This document shows, in pieces, positions 1-10,389 of a stretch of DNA of 64,000 bases (the stretch's first letter is position 1; each line of letters starts with the position of its first letter). The translations under genes and the position numbers were made by a program. This DNA is from Pectobacterium peruviense (GTDB lineage Bacteria; Pseudomonadota; Gammaproteobacteria; Enterobacterales; Enterobacteriaceae), in the NCBI RefSeq assembly GCF_002847345.1, contig NZ_LXFV01000006.1:186001-250000 (forward strand), written 5' to 3'. Under the pieces are notes generated by a model. That model was given only the letters and a program-made list of their open reading frames with translations. It made no database searches and was not told the origin of the DNA.

Positions 1-175
1 ACACTGCGCTGGCGCCCGCCGCATTTGCTCCCATCAGAAAGAAATGTAGGCCAATCACGGCGCTGTATGCCGATAGCTGTATTTTGAATTTTTTATCGTT
101 ACGGTTGAAAAACATGGTGATACCGACCAGAAACGCCAGTACACCAACAGACTGGGCAATCCAATACTGTGTCAT
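1..175 (-). CDS. ygjV: YgjV family inner-membrane protein (5' part only)
   Basis: This is the N-terminal 58 codons of a small membrane protein; the rest lies left of the window. It begins MTQYWIAQSVGVLAFLVGIT, a hydrophobic helix, followed by a basic loop (FFNRNDKKFK) and a second hydrophobic stretch, as in E. coli YgjV. The neighbourhood agrees: in E. coli ygjV follows uxaA on the same strand, and here it lies downstream of uxaA beyond a hairpin terminator. Its function is not established. The ATG at 175 is the only sensible start, with purine-rich sequence just upstream. Confidence 0.8.
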   Translation of the reverse strand, partial: MTQYWIAQSVGVLAFLVGITMFFNRNDKKFKIQLSAYSAVIGLHFFLMGANAAGASAV

Positions 176-206
176 GATCCCTGCCTCTAAAAAGTTGCTG
201 CGAAAA

Positions 207-241
207 AAAACGGCGCCATTATGAAAATGAAACGCCGTTTT
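207..241. terminator. Bidirectional hairpin terminator after uxaA
   Basis: A 9-bp perfect stem (AAAACGGCG at 207-215 paired with CGCCGTTTT at 233-241) is flanked by A and T runs on both sides. Read on the minus strand it ends uxaA transcription with a long U tract before ygjV. Confidence 0.75.
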
Positions 242-264
242 ATTTTAATTGGAATGGATGATAT

Positions 265-1755
265 TTACAACGTTACACCGCTCTTAAATATGGCTAATTC
301 ACGGAAGTCATTCACTTCATTCTTCGTCAGCTTACCGTCAGCAGTCTCGACAATCAGCTCCACAAACTGACTTAGCAGTTCATCCATCGGCATATCGTGG
401 ATCAGACGCCCCGCATCGAAATCAATCCAGTGCGGTTTCTTCTTCGCCAGCTCGCTGTTGGTCGCCAGTTTTACGGTAGGGACAAATCCGCCGTAAGGTG
501 TGCCGCGCCCGGTACTGAACAGCACCATATGACAACCCGCGCCCGCCAGCGCGCTGGTTGCTACAGCATCATTCCCCGGCGCGCTGAGTAGGTTAAGCCC
601 TGGAGTGTGTAAGCGCTCACCATATTTCAGCACGTCCACCACCTTGCTCTGCCCCGCTTTTTGCGTACAGCCCAGTGATTTCTCTTCCAGCGTAGTGATC
701 CCGCCCGCCTTGTTACCCGGCGATGGGTTCTCATAAATCGGCTGGTTGTGCGCGATGAAATACTGTTTGAAGTCATTCACCATGTGCACCGTTTTCTCAA
801 ACGTGGCTTCATCACGGCAGCGGCTCATCAGAATACGTTCCGCACCGAACATTTCCGGTACTTCGGTCAGCACAGTCGTGCCACCGTTGGCGATCAGATA
901 GTCGGAGAAACGGCCTAACAACGGATTGGCCGTAATACCAGACAGCCCATCGGAGCCACCGCATTCCAAACCAAACTTCAGTTCGCTCAGCTTACCCGGT
1001 TCGCGTTTGTCATGGCGCATCGCTTCATACAGCGTGTGCAGACGCTCCAGACCGGCTTCAACCTCATCGTCCTGCTGCTGACATACCATGAACGTGACGC
1101 GGTCAGAATCAAAACCACCCAATGTGCTGCGGAACGCGTCAACCTGGTTGTTTTCACATCCCAGACCGATCACCAACACCGCACCGGCATTCGGGTGACG
1201 CACCATGTTTTGCAGCATCGTGCGGGTATTCTCGTGATCCTGACCGAGCTGTGAACAGCCGAAGGTATGGCTAAACAGGTAAACGCCGTCGATACCTTCA
1301 GCATCATTGGTTTCTTTCAGGAAACGCTGCTGAATCTGGCGAGCAATCCCGTTCACGCAACCGACGGTTGGCAGGATCCACAGTTCATTACGGATACCGA
1401 CATCGCCATTTTTGCGGCGATAAAGCTGCACGTCCCGATCGCCCATCTGTGCAGGCAGTTCGAGAAATTCAGGCTGGTACTGATATTCATCCAGATCGCT
1501 CAGATTGGTTTTCGCATTCTGGGAGTGAATATGTTCTCCGGGAGCAATAGACACCAATGCATGGCCGATCGGCAGGCCATACTTGGTAATCATTTCTCCC
1601 GGTGCGATGGTTTCTAGCGCGAACTTATGTCCGCGCACGACAGGTTGCTGAAGTGTCACCGTATGGCTATCCACCGACACCGTTTCGCCTTGCTCGACAT
1701 CACGCAGGGCGACAGCCACATTGTCCAGAGAATGAATTTTTATAATACTTTGCAT
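265..1755 (-). CDS. uxaA: Altronate dehydratase
   Basis: UxaA dehydrates D-altronate to 2-keto-3-deoxygluconate, the third step of the cytoplasmic isomerase route for galacturonate from pectin. The 496-residue product starts MQSIIKIHSLDNVAVAL and parallels E. coli UxaA (about 495 aa), with the N-terminal SAF-type domain followed by the large UxaA-family catalytic region. An in-frame ATG lies 63 nt upstream at 1818, but it falls inside uxaB; the start at 1755 matches the family N-terminus and has an AAGAAGGG-type ribosome site. The gene follows uxaB after only 19 nt, so the two are probably co-transcribed. Identification is firm. Confidence 0.95.
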   Translation of the reverse strand: MQSIIKIHSLDNVAVALRDVEQGETVSVDSHTVTLQQPVVRGHKFALETIAPGEMITKYGLPIGHALVSIAPGEHIHSQNAKTNLSDLDEYQYQPEFLELPAQMGDRDVQLYRRKNGDVGIRNELWILPTVGCVNGIARQIQQRFLKETNDAEGIDGVYLFSHTFGCSQLGQDHENTRTMLQNMVRHPNAGAVLVIGLGCENNQVDAFRSTLGGFDSDRVTFMVCQQQDDEVEAGLERLHTLYEAMRHDKREPGKLSELKFGLECGGSDGLSGITANPLLGRFSDYLIANGGTTVLTEVPEMFGAERILMSRCRDEATFEKTVHMVNDFKQYFIAHNQPIYENPSPGNKAGGITTLEEKSLGCTQKAGQSKVVDVLKYGERLHTPGLNLLSAPGNDAVATSALAGAGCHMVLFSTGRGTPYGGFVPTVKLATNSELAKKKPHWIDFDAGRLIHDMPMDELLSQFVELIVETADGKLTKNEVNDFRELAIFKSGVTL

Positions 1756-1774
1756 GGATAACCCTTCTTGCTGA

Positions 1775-3241
1775 TTAGCAATAACCTTCCACGGCTGAGC
1801 GCATACCGCGTTCAACAATGGTTTGTAACTGTTCAGTCACCTGCGCAGCCAAACCAGGAACCTGCGTTAAATCCTGTTCCCAGTGGTCTGCATCGCGCAG
1901 TACTACATTCACCAGCTCAGCCAGGCTGACAGTGTTTTCTTTTACGCCCGCCCACAGCGTGGAATAACGCTCCAACCAGTGTGCATCATCCTGCAATGGA
2001 TAGGTTTGTAACGCATCTCCTTCACCGCTGCGTTCGCCGCGATAGAATGCAATCAGAGCCGCTAGCGCAAACGTCAAGCGCGCAGGCAGTTCCCCGTGAC
2101 GTTCACGGTAAGTCAGCAACTGCGGCAGAATGCGGGTGCGGAATTTGGTCATGCCATTCAGCGAGATAGACAACAGCTGGTGCTGAATGAACGGGTTGCG
2201 GAAGCGGCTTAGCACGGCCTGAGCAAACGAGGTCAGCTCGTCATGCGGTAAATCCAATACCGGCACAATCTCTTCGGCAATGGTCTTTTCCACGAATTTG
2301 CCAATCAGGGCATCATTCATTGACTCGCCAACGGTATCCAGACCTGCCAGGAATGCGACCGGCACCAGCGCGGTATGCGCACCGTTGAGAATCGCCACTT
2401 TGCGTTCTTTATATGGCTTGATGTCATCAACGATACGGACGTTCAGATCCAGCTTGTTCAGGCGTAATTCGTCTGCCAGCCACTGTGGCCCCTGAATCAC
2501 GAACAGATAGAAATGTTCCGCTGTATCCCAGAATGTATCCTGATAGCCCATCTCCTGCTGTAACGCCTCAACTTCGGCACGCGGGTAACCTGTGACAATA
2601 CGGTCAACCAGCGTCGAGCAGAAAGTATTGTGATCGTTCAGCCAGGCGGTAAACGTTGGCGTCAGTTCCCACTGCGCGGCATAACGCAGTACCAGCTCTT
2701 TCAGTGCTACACCGTTGTAATCAATCAGTTCGCACGGCAGCAGCACCCAGCCTTTATCCGCCGCGCCGTCAAAATGGCAGAAGCGCTCATACAGCAGACG
2801 GGTTAATTTCGCCGGGAAACTGACAGGTGGAGCATCGCTCAGGCGGTCATCTGCGTGATAGCTGATACCCGCTTCTGTGGTATTAGAGAAAACGAAGCGA
2901 ATGTTTGGATCGTGCGCCAGAGCCAGATATTCATCGAACTGACGGTACACGTTGATTTCACGGTTTACTGAACGGATTAGACGCGGTTCACGAACCGCCT
3001 CACCCTGCTCGTTCAGGCCACGGATAATAGTGGTGTAAAGCCCATCCTGAGTGTCCAGCGCGGGCGGGAAATCAGAATCGATCGGGCGAACCACGACAAT
3101 ACCCGCATCCAAATCGGTGTGTTCATTCAGCAAATCCAACTGCCAATCCACAAAAGCGCGCAGGAAATTGCCTTCACCAAATTGAATAACACGATCCGGG
3201 TGTTGACGACCGGGGAAGTTACGACGATTTAACATTTGCAT
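1775..3241 (-). CDS. uxaB: Tagaturonate reductase (altronate oxidoreductase)
   Basis: UxaB reduces D-tagaturonate to D-altronate with NADH, between UxaC and UxaA. The 488-aa product is collinear with E. coli UxaB (483 aa), including the N-terminal nucleotide-binding region ([18 protein letters not shown]), the [12 protein letters not shown] segment and the conserved [20 protein letters not shown] segment of the mannitol-dehydrogenase-like long-chain family. Two possible ATGs lie 6 nt apart (3241 and 3235); the family N-terminus does not separate them. In E. coli uxaB is unlinked to uxaCA, whereas here it sits between uxaC and uxaA, as in plant-associated soft-rot bacteria. Confidence 0.95.
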   Translation of the reverse strand: MQMLNRRNFPGRQHPDRVIQFGEGNFLRAFVDWQLDLLNEHTDLDAGIVVVRPIDSDFPPALDTQDGLYTTIIRGLNEQGEAVREPRLIRSVNREINVYRQFDEYLALAHDPNIRFVFSNTTEAGISYHADDRLSDAPPVSFPAKLTRLLYERFCHFDGAADKGWVLLPCELIDYNGVALKELVLRYAAQWELTPTFTAWLNDHNTFCSTLVDRIVTGYPRAEVEALQQEMGYQDTFWDTAEHFYLFVIQGPQWLADELRLNKLDLNVRIVDDIKPYKERKVAILNGAHTALVPVAFLAGLDTVGESMNDALIGKFVEKTIAEEIVPVLDLPHDELTSFAQAVLSRFRNPFIQHQLLSISLNGMTKFRTRILPQLLTYRERHGELPARLTFALAALIAFYRGERSGEGDALQTYPLQDDAHWLERYSTLWAGVKENTVSLAELVNVVLRDADHWEQDLTQVPGLAAQVTEQLQTIVERGMRSAVEGYC

Positions 3242-3371
3242 TAACAGGCTACCTTAGGACGAATCTCACATTCAGGGCACGACCGATCGACCACCGTCAT
3301 CCCTATATTCATATTCACCAGCACCAAATCACCACGCGCGCTGATGACAAAAGACCGAGGCATCGAGAGCC

Positions 3372-3405
3372 GCGGCGTAAGCCCCTTTGGGAATCTTACT
3401 GCCGC
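3372..3405. repeat. Intercistronic hairpin between uxaC and uxaB
   Basis: The 201-bp gap between uxaC and uxaB contains a strong imperfect palindrome: GCGGCGTAAG (3372-3381) pairs with CTTACTGCCGC (3395-3405) with one bulged T, and the interior can also pair. It has no T tract, so it may be a REP-like or mRNA-stabilising element rather than a terminator. A 60-codon open frame on the minus strand covers this gap (3241-3423), but it resembles nothing I know and is not called as a gene. Confidence 0.4.
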
Positions 3406-3442
3406 GTATCTCGCGCAATTCACACCTTACGACGCGGCGGAA

Positions 3443-4852
3443 TTACAGCTCGATGGCAAAATAGTTTTTAGCGTTATCGAAACTGATGTTTTTCACCATT
3501 TCGCCCAGCAACGGCAGATCTGCTGGCGCTTCGCCATCTTCCACCCAGCGGCCAATCATCTGGCACAGAATGCGGCGGAAATATTCATGACGGGTATAAG
3601 ACAGGAAGCTACGGCTATCGGTCAGCATGCCGACAAAGCGGCTCAGCAAACCAAGTTGTGCTAACTGAGTCATCTGGCGTTGCATGCCATCTTTCTGATC
3701 GTTGAACCACCAGCCGGAACCGAACTGCATCTTGCCCGGCATCCCTTCGCCCTGGAAGTTGCCAATCATGGTGCCGAGCACTTCGTTATCACGTGGATTC
3801 AGGCAGTAAAGGATGGTTTTCGGCAGCAGATTTTCTTCATTCTGCTTGCTGAGCAGGCGAGACAGTTCCTGAGCCAGCGGACGGTCGTTGATGGAGTCGA
3901 AGCCCACATCCGGCCCCAGCAGCTTGAACTGACGAAGGTTATTGTTGCGCAGTGCGCCAATGTGATACTGCTGAACCCAGCCGCGACGCGCGTATTCCGC
4001 ACCCAACCAAACCAGAACACCCGTCTTGAACTGTGCCACTTCATGTTCGCTCAGCGTTTCGCCAGCAAGGCGACGCGCCAGAATTTTGTCCAGCGTTGCG
4101 TCATCCGCTTCGGCAAACATCACCACATCCAGCGCATGGTCAGATACTTTACAGCCGTGCGCCGCAAAGTGATCCAGACGCTTGGTCAGCGCTGTTTGCA
4201 GATCGCTGAAGCGACGAATGTCGGTGTCAGAGACTTCACCCAACTTCGCCATATAGTCGTTAAAGGTTGCCAACTCAATGTTGAACGCTTTATCTGGGCG
4301 CCAGCTCGGCAACACTTTGATAGAGAAGCTTGAATCCTGAGCAACGGCTTTATGGTGGCGCAGATCGTCAATCGGATCGTCTGTCGTACCGACCATTTTC
4401 ACATTCATCTGCTGCATGATGCCGCGCGCAGTAAAATCATCACGCTCCAGCATCGCATTACAGCGATCCCAGATGTCTTTTGCCGTGCCTGGCGACAGCA
4501 GCGTGCCCGTTACGCCAAACGGACGGCGCAGTTCCAGATGTGTCCAGTGGTAAAGCGGGTTGCCGATGGTGTGCGGCACGGTTGCGGCCCAGGCTTCAAA
4601 TTTTTCCCAGTCGCTGGCATCACCCGTACACAAGCGCTCAGGCACGCCGTTGGTACGCATCGCACGCCATTTGTAGTGATCGCCCTTCAACCAGATGTCA
4701 TACAAATTTTTGAAACGATAGTTTTCCGCGATCTGCTCAGGCGGTAAATGACAGTGGTAATCAAAGATGGGTTGATCGACGGCATACTCATGATAAAGGC
4801 GACGAGCAAATTCAGTATCTAACAGAAAATCTTCACTCAGAAACTGGGGCAT
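3443..4852 (-). CDS. uxaC: Glucuronate/galacturonate isomerase
   Basis: UxaC isomerises D-galacturonate to D-tagaturonate and D-glucuronate to D-fructuronate, the first cytoplasmic step after ExuT uptake. The 469-aa product starts [15 protein letters not shown] and is nearly identical in layout to E. coli UxaC (470 aa). It keeps the HCHLPP segment of the amidohydrolase-like TIM barrel near residue 30 and the conserved [20 protein letters not shown] region. The frame stays open to an ATG at 4885, but the start at 4852 matches the family and follows a GGAAG-type ribosome site. It is the first gene of a uxaC-uxaB-uxaA unit and is divergent from exuT, with a shared 416-bp regulatory region. Confidence 0.96.
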   Translation of the reverse strand: MPQFLSEDFLLDTEFARRLYHEYAVDQPIFDYHCHLPPEQIAENYRFKNLYDIWLKGDHYKWRAMRTNGVPERLCTGDASDWEKFEAWAATVPHTIGNPLYHWTHLELRRPFGVTGTLLSPGTAKDIWDRCNAMLERDDFTARGIMQQMNVKMVGTTDDPIDDLRHHKAVAQDSSFSIKVLPSWRPDKAFNIELATFNDYMAKLGEVSDTDIRRFSDLQTALTKRLDHFAAHGCKVSDHALDVVMFAEADDATLDKILARRLAGETLSEHEVAQFKTGVLVWLGAEYARRGWVQQYHIGALRNNNLRQFKLLGPDVGFDSINDRPLAQELSRLLSKQNEENLLPKTILYCLNPRDNEVLGTMIGNFQGEGMPGKMQFGSGWWFNDQKDGMQRQMTQLAQLGLLSRFVGMLTDSRSFLSYTRHEYFRRILCQMIGRWVEDGEAPADLPLLGEMVKNISFDNAKNYFAIEL

Positions 4853-5268
4853 GTTTTCTTCCTTACCGTGCTTCTTGTGCACCAAATGGGTTGGTCGTTA
4901 AAAGATATCACACCAATTATGCGCGATATCTCACAGTATTTGTGAGGTCATGATCGCAAAAATGTAACAAACAGTACAATAACCCAGCACTTATCGCCTT
5001 AAATGCCTCGTCTCTCTCGGTTTAAACGAGGAATTCGTTATTCCGCATAAAAATAATGGTTTTGTGATATCACTCAACTTTTAAAGTTGTATGACAAATT
5101 ATTGTAGCGCTGCCTTAAGCAGGGATTCAATCGCTATCTCATAAAGAGAAGGGTTTTCCTGCCAAGCACAACAAAAAAACGTGTTGCATGACATCACAAG
5201 ACACATCACACCGTGACGCTACTCAAGAGCCATCACCGTGTTTTTTATTGACTCGGAGAGAAAGTTAA
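4853..5268. other. Divergent uxaC/exuT regulatory region
   Basis: This 416-bp AT-rich region has no gene. It should hold the promoters of uxaC (leftward) and exuT (rightward). It contains an ExuR-operator candidate at 5083-5100, and a looser similar sequence (AATTGGTGTGATATC on the minus strand) near 4900-4920 upstream of uxaC. I could not place -35/-10 boxes or a CRP site with confidence. Confidence 0.6.
5083..5100. promoter_or_regulatory. Candidate ExuR operator upstream of exuT
   Basis: The site AAAGTTGTATGACAAATT contains the near-palindrome TTGT-ATG-ACAA. Its 16-bp core (5084-5099) matches 14 of 16 positions of a site upstream of exuR (6681-6696). ExuR/UxuR family operators are AT-rich palindromes of this general form, so assignment to ExuR is an inference from similarity and context. 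Confidence 0.45.
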
Positions 5269-6570
5269 ATGCGTAAAATCAAAGGATTACGCTGGTATAT
5301 GATCGGCCTGGTGACTATTGGCACCGTGCTGGGATATCTGACGCGTAATGCAATTTCTGTCGCCGCACCAACGCTACAGGATCAATTGCATATCACCACA
5401 CAGCAGTATTCTTACATCGTTGCTGCCTACTCAGCTTGTTATACCATTATGCAGCCCATCGCTGGCTATATACTGGATTTGCTTGGCACAAAAATCGGCT
5501 ATGCCATGTTTGCCATTATATGGGCTATCTGCTGTATGGGCACCGCACTGGCAAACAGTTGGGGTGGCCTGGCTATCGCCCGCGGCGCGGTCGGTATGGC
5601 TGAAGCGGCAATGATCCCTGCGGGCCTGAAAGCCAGCAGCGAGTGGTTCCCGGCAAAAGAGCGTTCAGTCGCCGTCGGTTACTTCAACGTGGGGTCGTCC
5701 ATCGGCGCGATGATCGCTCCGCCGCTAGTGGTCTGGGCCATTGTGGCGCACAGCTGGGAAATGGCCTTTATCATCACTGGTGCACTGAGCATGGTATGGG
5801 CCATCTGCTGGCTCATTTTCTATAAGCACCCGAAAGATCAGAAAAAACTCAGCGACGAAGAGCGCGACTATATTCTTAGTGGGCAAGAAGCACAGCACCA
5901 AACCAATAATGCGAAGAAAATGTCTGCCTGGCAGATTCTGCGTAATCGCCAATTCTGGGGTATCGCGCTGCCACGTTTCCTGGCTGAGCCAGCTTGGGGA
6001 ACCTTCAACGCATGGATCCCGCTGTTCATGTTTAAAGCCTACGGCTTTAACCTGAAAGAAATCGCCATGTTCGCCTGGATGCCGATGCTGTTCGCCGATA
6101 TCGGCTGCATCTTGGGCGGTTATTTGCCGATGCTGTTCCAAAAGCATTTCAAAGTGAACCTGATCGTTTCTCGCAAACTGGTTGTCACCATGGGTGCAGT
6201 ACTGATGATTGCTCCGGGGATGATCGGCCTGTTCTCTAGCCCTTATGTCGCCATTGCACTGCTGTGTGTCGGTGGTTTCGCGCACCAGTCGCTGTCTGGC
6301 GCACTAATTACTCTGTCATCTGACGTATTTGGCCGCAATGAAGTCGCCACGGCGAACGGTTTAACAGGGATGGCAGCCTGGATGGCAAGTACCATGTTCG
6401 CACTCGTTGTCGGCGCGCTGGCTGATACGATGGGCTTTAGCCCACTGTTTGCTGCACTGGCAGTCTTTGACCTGTTAGGTGCTGTCGTGATTTGGACGGT
6501 GTTGAAAAACCAACCTGCGTCAGAAGTCGCCGCAGCCGCTGAAACATTGAAAGAAGCCAACCAGCACTGA
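5269..6570 (+). CDS. exuT: Hexuronate MFS transporter
   Basis: ExuT imports galacturonate and glucuronate by proton symport across the inner membrane and feeds the uxaCBA pathway encoded divergently. The 433-aa protein starts MRKIKGLRWYMIGLVTIGTV and shows the 12-helix major-facilitator pattern of the anion:cation symporter family; segments such as AAMIPAGLKASSEWFPAKER and the AEPAWGTFNAWIPLFMFK region match E. coli ExuT almost residue for residue. A GGAGAGAAAG ribosome site precedes the ATG. An operator-like palindrome lies about 170 bp upstream, consistent with ExuR control. Confidence 0.96.
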   Translation: MRKIKGLRWYMIGLVTIGTVLGYLTRNAISVAAPTLQDQLHITTQQYSYIVAAYSACYTIMQPIAGYILDLLGTKIGYAMFAIIWAICCMGTALANSWGGLAIARGAVGMAEAAMIPAGLKASSEWFPAKERSVAVGYFNVGSSIGAMIAPPLVVWAIVAHSWEMAFIITGALSMVWAICWLIFYKHPKDQKKLSDEERDYILSGQEAQHQTNNAKKMSAWQILRNRQFWGIALPRFLAEPAWGTFNAWIPLFMFKAYGFNLKEIAMFAWMPMLFADIGCILGGYLPMLFQKHFKVNLIVSRKLVVTMGAVLMIAPGMIGLFSSPYVAIALLCVGGFAHQSLSGALITLSSDVFGRNEVATANGLTGMAAWMASTMFALVVGALADTMGFSPLFAALAVFDLLGAVVIWTVLKNQPASEVAAAAETLKEANQH

Positions 6571-6590
6571 TAACTCCTGCATTATCCTGA

Positions 6591-6620
6591 CTCATCCGGT
6601 ATGATCTGATACTGGGTGAG
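6591..6620 (+). terminator. Hairpin between exuT and exuR
   Basis: CTCATCCGGTAT (6591-6602) can pair with ATACTGGGTGAG (6609-6620) over 12 positions including two G-U pairs. It lies just after the exuT stop. There is no T tract, so it may only attenuate or protect the exuT message. Confidence 0.35.
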
Positions 6621-6680
6621 CCACCTCCCCATTAACACATTGTAATAACTGTGACCACAACATTGGTTGCTGCTATTATT

Positions 6681-6696
6681 AAGTGGTATAACAAAT
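6681..6696. promoter_or_regulatory. Candidate ExuR operator upstream of exuR
   Basis: AAGTGGTATAACAAAT lies about 80 bp upstream of the exuR start and agrees at 14 of 16 positions with the site in front of exuT. This suggests autoregulation of exuR together with control of exuT. Confidence 0.45.
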
Positions 6697-6777
6697 CATC
6701 CCTCAAAGATTAACGAGATAGACACTCAGGCCCTGACGTGGCACATGGACCGTCATCTATCGAGAGTAGACATCATC

Positions 6778-7554
6778 ATGGCACTCACTGAACCCCGACG
6801 GCTATACCAGCAGTTAGCCGCAGAATTAAAACAGCGTATCGAAAGCGGTATGTATCAGGTCGGCGAAAAATTACCGGCAGAACGTTATATTGCTGAAGAA
6901 ATGAACGTCAGTCGCACCGTGGTGCGTGAAGCCATCATTATGCTGGAAGTCGAAGGGTACGTTGAAGTCCGCAAGGGTTCAGGCATCCACGTTATTTCCA
7001 GCCAGCAGAAGAACGCGTTCATTAATAGCGGTGATATCGAATTCGTCGCAGCCGGTCCGTTTGAGCTGCTTCAGGCACGCCAACTCATTGAAAGCAATAT
7101 TGCTGAGTTTGCCGCAACGCAGGTGACCCGTCAGGACATCATCCAACTGATGGAAATTCAGGAATATGCGCGTCAGGAAGACCGCTTCCGTGATTCTCAG
7201 TGGGATCTCAAATTTCACGTTCAAGTCGCACTCGCAACACAAAACTCAGCAATGGCAACTATCGTTGAGAAAATGTGGAGCCAACGGATTCACAATCCCT
7301 ACTGGCGCAAACTGCATGAACACATTGACGACAAGTCGATTGAAAGCTGGTGCGAAGAGCATGACCGCATCCTTAAAGCGCTGATTCGCAAAGATCCTTA
7401 CGCGGCAAAACTGGCAATGTGGCAACATCTGGAAAATACGAAACAGATGCTGTTTCGCGCCACGACGGATGATTTCGAGTTTAACGTCGATCGCTATATG
7501 TTCGCCGAAAATCCAGTTGTTCATCTCGACCAAATTCACACTGGCAAGTCCTAA
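6778..7554 (+). CDS. exuR: GntR-family repressor of hexuronate genes
   Basis: ExuR is a FadR-subgroup GntR regulator that represses exu and uxa genes until a hexuronate effector binds. The 258-aa product has an N-terminal winged helix ([37 protein letters not shown]) and a helical C-terminal effector domain (the FCD type), matching E. coli ExuR in length and sequence. The frame is open to an ATG at 6667, but the family N-terminus begins [13 protein letters not shown] at 6778. The ribosome site is weak (GAGAG about 12 nt upstream). It lies downstream of exuT on the same strand with its own probable operator. Confidence 0.94.
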   Translation: MALTEPRRLYQQLAAELKQRIESGMYQVGEKLPAERYIAEEMNVSRTVVREAIIMLEVEGYVEVRKGSGIHVISSQQKNAFINSGDIEFVAAGPFELLQARQLIESNIAEFAATQVTRQDIIQLMEIQEYARQEDRFRDSQWDLKFHVQVALATQNSAMATIVEKMWSQRIHNPYWRKLHEHIDDKSIESWCEEHDRILKALIRKDPYAAKLAMWQHLENTKQMLFRATTDDFEFNVDRYMFAENPVVHLDQIHTGKS

Positions 7555-7563
7555 GATGTGCAT

Positions 7564-7597
7564 CTTCCCCCTCGTTTTAAGCGAAGGGGAAAATTTT
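7564..7597 (+). terminator. Rho-independent terminator after exuR
   Basis: TTCCCCCTCG (7565-7574) pairs with CGAAGGGGAA (7582-7591) with one mismatch, loop TTTTAAG, and is followed by AATTTT. It lies ten bases after the exuR stop. Confidence 0.7.
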
Positions 7598-8691
<1,094 letters not shown>

Positions 8692-8693
8692 CC

Positions 8694-9089
8694 GTGTCAA
8701 TCCGCTGGTTATTCCCCACGTTATCCCCCAGGAAAATAGGCCGCATACTGCTGTTGCTTGCTCTGCCAATTATCGTATTGACGCAGTCCCAGTCACCACG
8801 TCATTCCCAAGACGATGCTATGCTACACATCAAGCCTTATGAAGGTGCCGCATTGCCAGATGGCTTTTACGTGTATCAGCGCCTCAATGAAAAAGGGATT
8901 GCGATCAAAAGCATTACGCCAGAGCAAGATAGCCTGATCGTTCGCCTTGCTTCGCCGGAACAGAGCATCGCAGCCAGAGACGTTCTGCGTTTGTCTCTGC
9001 CTAAAGTCACCATTACCGCGCAGCAGGCAACAAACCCGACACCATTTTGGCAGCAGAAACTGACACAAAAACAATCCAAACTGGGGTGA
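8694..9089 (+). CDS. mzrA: EnvZ/OmpR modulator MzrA
   Basis: MzrA (YqjB) is a small bitopic inner-membrane protein that binds EnvZ and modulates EnvZ/OmpR signalling, linking it to the Cpx response. The 131-aa product has a GTG start, a single hydrophobic helix near residues 16-31 (IGRILLLLALPIIVL) and a periplasmic domain, and is close to the 127 aa of E. coli. Ribosome site AGGGAG overlaps the yqjA end, and the spacing of 2 nt supports coupling with yqjA. Assignment rests on synteny plus size and topology. Confidence 0.88.
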   Translation: MSIRWLFPTLSPRKIGRILLLLALPIIVLTQSQSPRHSQDDAMLHIKPYEGAALPDGFYVYQRLNEKGIAIKSITPEQDSLIVRLASPEQSIAARDVLRLSLPKVTITAQQATNPTPFWQQKLTQKQSKLG

Positions 9090-9094
9090 CGAAT

Positions 9095-9484
9095 ATGAAA
9101 CTGTCTCCATCCGTTATCGCATTATTTATCCTGTTTTCCGGTCATGCTCTTGCTAATACCTCCGGTCAGGTAGAAACCTGTCAGCAGAAAGCGCAGGACA
9201 TTCAGCGCCAAATCGATGAAGCACACAAGCACGGTAACCAAAACCGTATCAATGGATTAGAAAAGGCGTTGGAGGGTGTAAAAACCCACTGTACGGATGC
9301 CGGACTAGCAGAGAAACGTCAGGAAGCCATTGCTGAAAAACGTAAACAAGTCGCTGAACGACAACAGGAACTGAGCGAAAGCCGCCAGAAAGGGGATGAC
9401 GCAGACAAGATCCTCAAACGCGAAAGAAAGTTAGCGGAAGCCGAGCAGGAATTACGCGCTGCGGAAAGTAGCGTGTCGCAATAA
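9095..9484 (+). CDS. yqjC: Periplasmic DUF1090 protein YqjC
   Basis: The 129-aa product starts MKLSPSVIALFILFSGHALA, a clear signal peptide with an Ala-X-Ala-like cleavage region, followed by a charged, glutamine-rich, largely helical protein with two cysteines near the N-terminus of the mature part and one more at HCTDAG. This is the DUF1090 family and holds the E. coli position after mzrA (5 nt downstream). The frame extends to an ATG at 9047 inside mzrA, but the signal peptide fixes the start at 9095. Function is not known; coiled-coil character suggests protein-protein contact in the periplasm. Confidence 0.88.
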   Translation: MKLSPSVIALFILFSGHALANTSGQVETCQQKAQDIQRQIDEAHKHGNQNRINGLEKALEGVKTHCTDAGLAEKRQEAIAEKRKQVAERQQELSESRQKGDDADKILKRERKLAEAEQELRAAESSVSQ

Positions 9485-9674
9485 CCCATCACCACACGCT
9501 TCTGTAAAACATTGTCCATACAAAACACACGACAACTGTTCATTTTACAATCAAAAACCAAATCACTAAAATTTACAGCGAGTTATCAGAATTGTCCGTA
9601 CCCGTTTAGGGCGGCATAAATTTCAACTTCAGCTATAGTTAACGTTCAGGTTTATAACATGAAGGGTTATTAAT

Positions 9675-9980
9675 ATGGCTAAAGATCAAAATTCTGAGTA
9701 CCTACGCGCTGAATTGAAATCACTGGCGGACACGCTGGAAGAAGTATTAAGTACCTCCAGCGATAAATCTAAAGCAGAGCTCGACAAACTGCGCAACAAG
9801 GCCGAAAGCGCGCTGAAAGAAACGCGCAGCCGCCTGAGCGATACCGGTGAGCGTATCGCTTCCCAAACCAAAGAAGCGGTTGAATCTGCGGACGATTATG
9901 TACGTCAGAACCCGTGGACTGGTGTAGGCATTGGCGCGGCAGTTGGTGTCGTGCTTGGCGTCCTACTGTCTCGTCGCTAA
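9675..9980 (+). CDS. yqjD: ElaB/YqjD/DUF883 ribosome-associated membrane protein
   Basis: This 101-aa protein has a long amphipathic, charged helix (residues 1-80) and one C-terminal membrane helix (GVGIGAAVGVVLGVLLSRR), the layout of C-tail-anchored ElaB/YqjD proteins. E. coli YqjD binds 70S/100S ribosomes and tethers them to the inner membrane in stationary phase. It is the first gene of a yqjD-yqjE-yqjK unit, with GAAGGG upstream of the ATG and a 190-bp gap after yqjC likely to hold its own promoter. Confidence 0.92.
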   Translation: MAKDQNSEYLRAELKSLADTLEEVLSTSSDKSKAELDKLRNKAESALKETRSRLSDTGERIASQTKEAVESADDYVRQNPWTGVGIGAAVGVVLGVLLSRR

Positions 9981-9993
9981 TTAGCGGATTGTT

Positions 9994-10389
9994 ATGACAG
10001 ATAAATCTCAACAAGGCCCCGCTAGCGGGGTCATGGCTTCTGCCCAGCGCATCATCTCCATTATTGTCAGCATGGTAGAAAGCCGCGTCCGACTAGCTGT
10101 AATCGAATTAGAGGAAGAAAAAGCCAATCTAATTCAGTTGCTGATCATGGTCGGTCTGACGCTACTTTTTGCCGCTTTTGGCATTATGAGCCTGATTGCG
10201 CTGATCATCTGGGGCATTGACCCGCAATATCGTCTGTTTGCGCTGGGGTGTATTACCGCCACATTGCTTGGACTGGCGTTGATAGGCGGCATATGGACAC
10301 TCCTGAAGGTACGCCGTTCTACCTTACTCAAAGCGACACGTAAGGAGCTGGCGACCGACAGATCGCTGCTGGAGGACGATCCCAAGTGA
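9994..10389 (+). CDS. yqjE: YqjE membrane protein (phage-holin-like DUF1469)
   Basis: The 131-aa product has an N-terminal cytoplasmic helix rich in charged residues, then two hydrophobic segments (near residues 47-69 and 77-103), the pattern of the DUF1469/holin-3-6 family. It lies 13 nt after yqjD and overlaps yqjK by 4 nt, as in other enterobacteria. Function is unknown; the linkage suggests a role in the same stationary-phase membrane process as YqjD. Confidence 0.9.
   Translation: MTDKSQQGPASGVMASAQRIISIIVSMVESRVRLAVIELEEEKANLIQLLIMVGLTLLFAAFGIMSLIALIIWGIDPQYRLFALGCITATLLGLALIGGIWTLLKVRRSTLLKATRKELATDRSLLEDDPK

Noticed and set aside
3241..3423. Small minus-strand frame between uxaC and uxaB
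   Set aside because: Sixty codons, no known similarity, and most of it is covered by a strong hairpin; treated as a spacer.
3680..4333. Plus-strand open frame of 217 codons opposite uxaC
   Set aside because: Shadow of the well-supported uxaC gene; no ribosome site or protein-like composition.
4930..4965. CRP site upstream of uxaC
   Set aside because: TTTGTGA and TCGCAAA arms are present but 8 bp apart instead of 6, so the match is not convincing.
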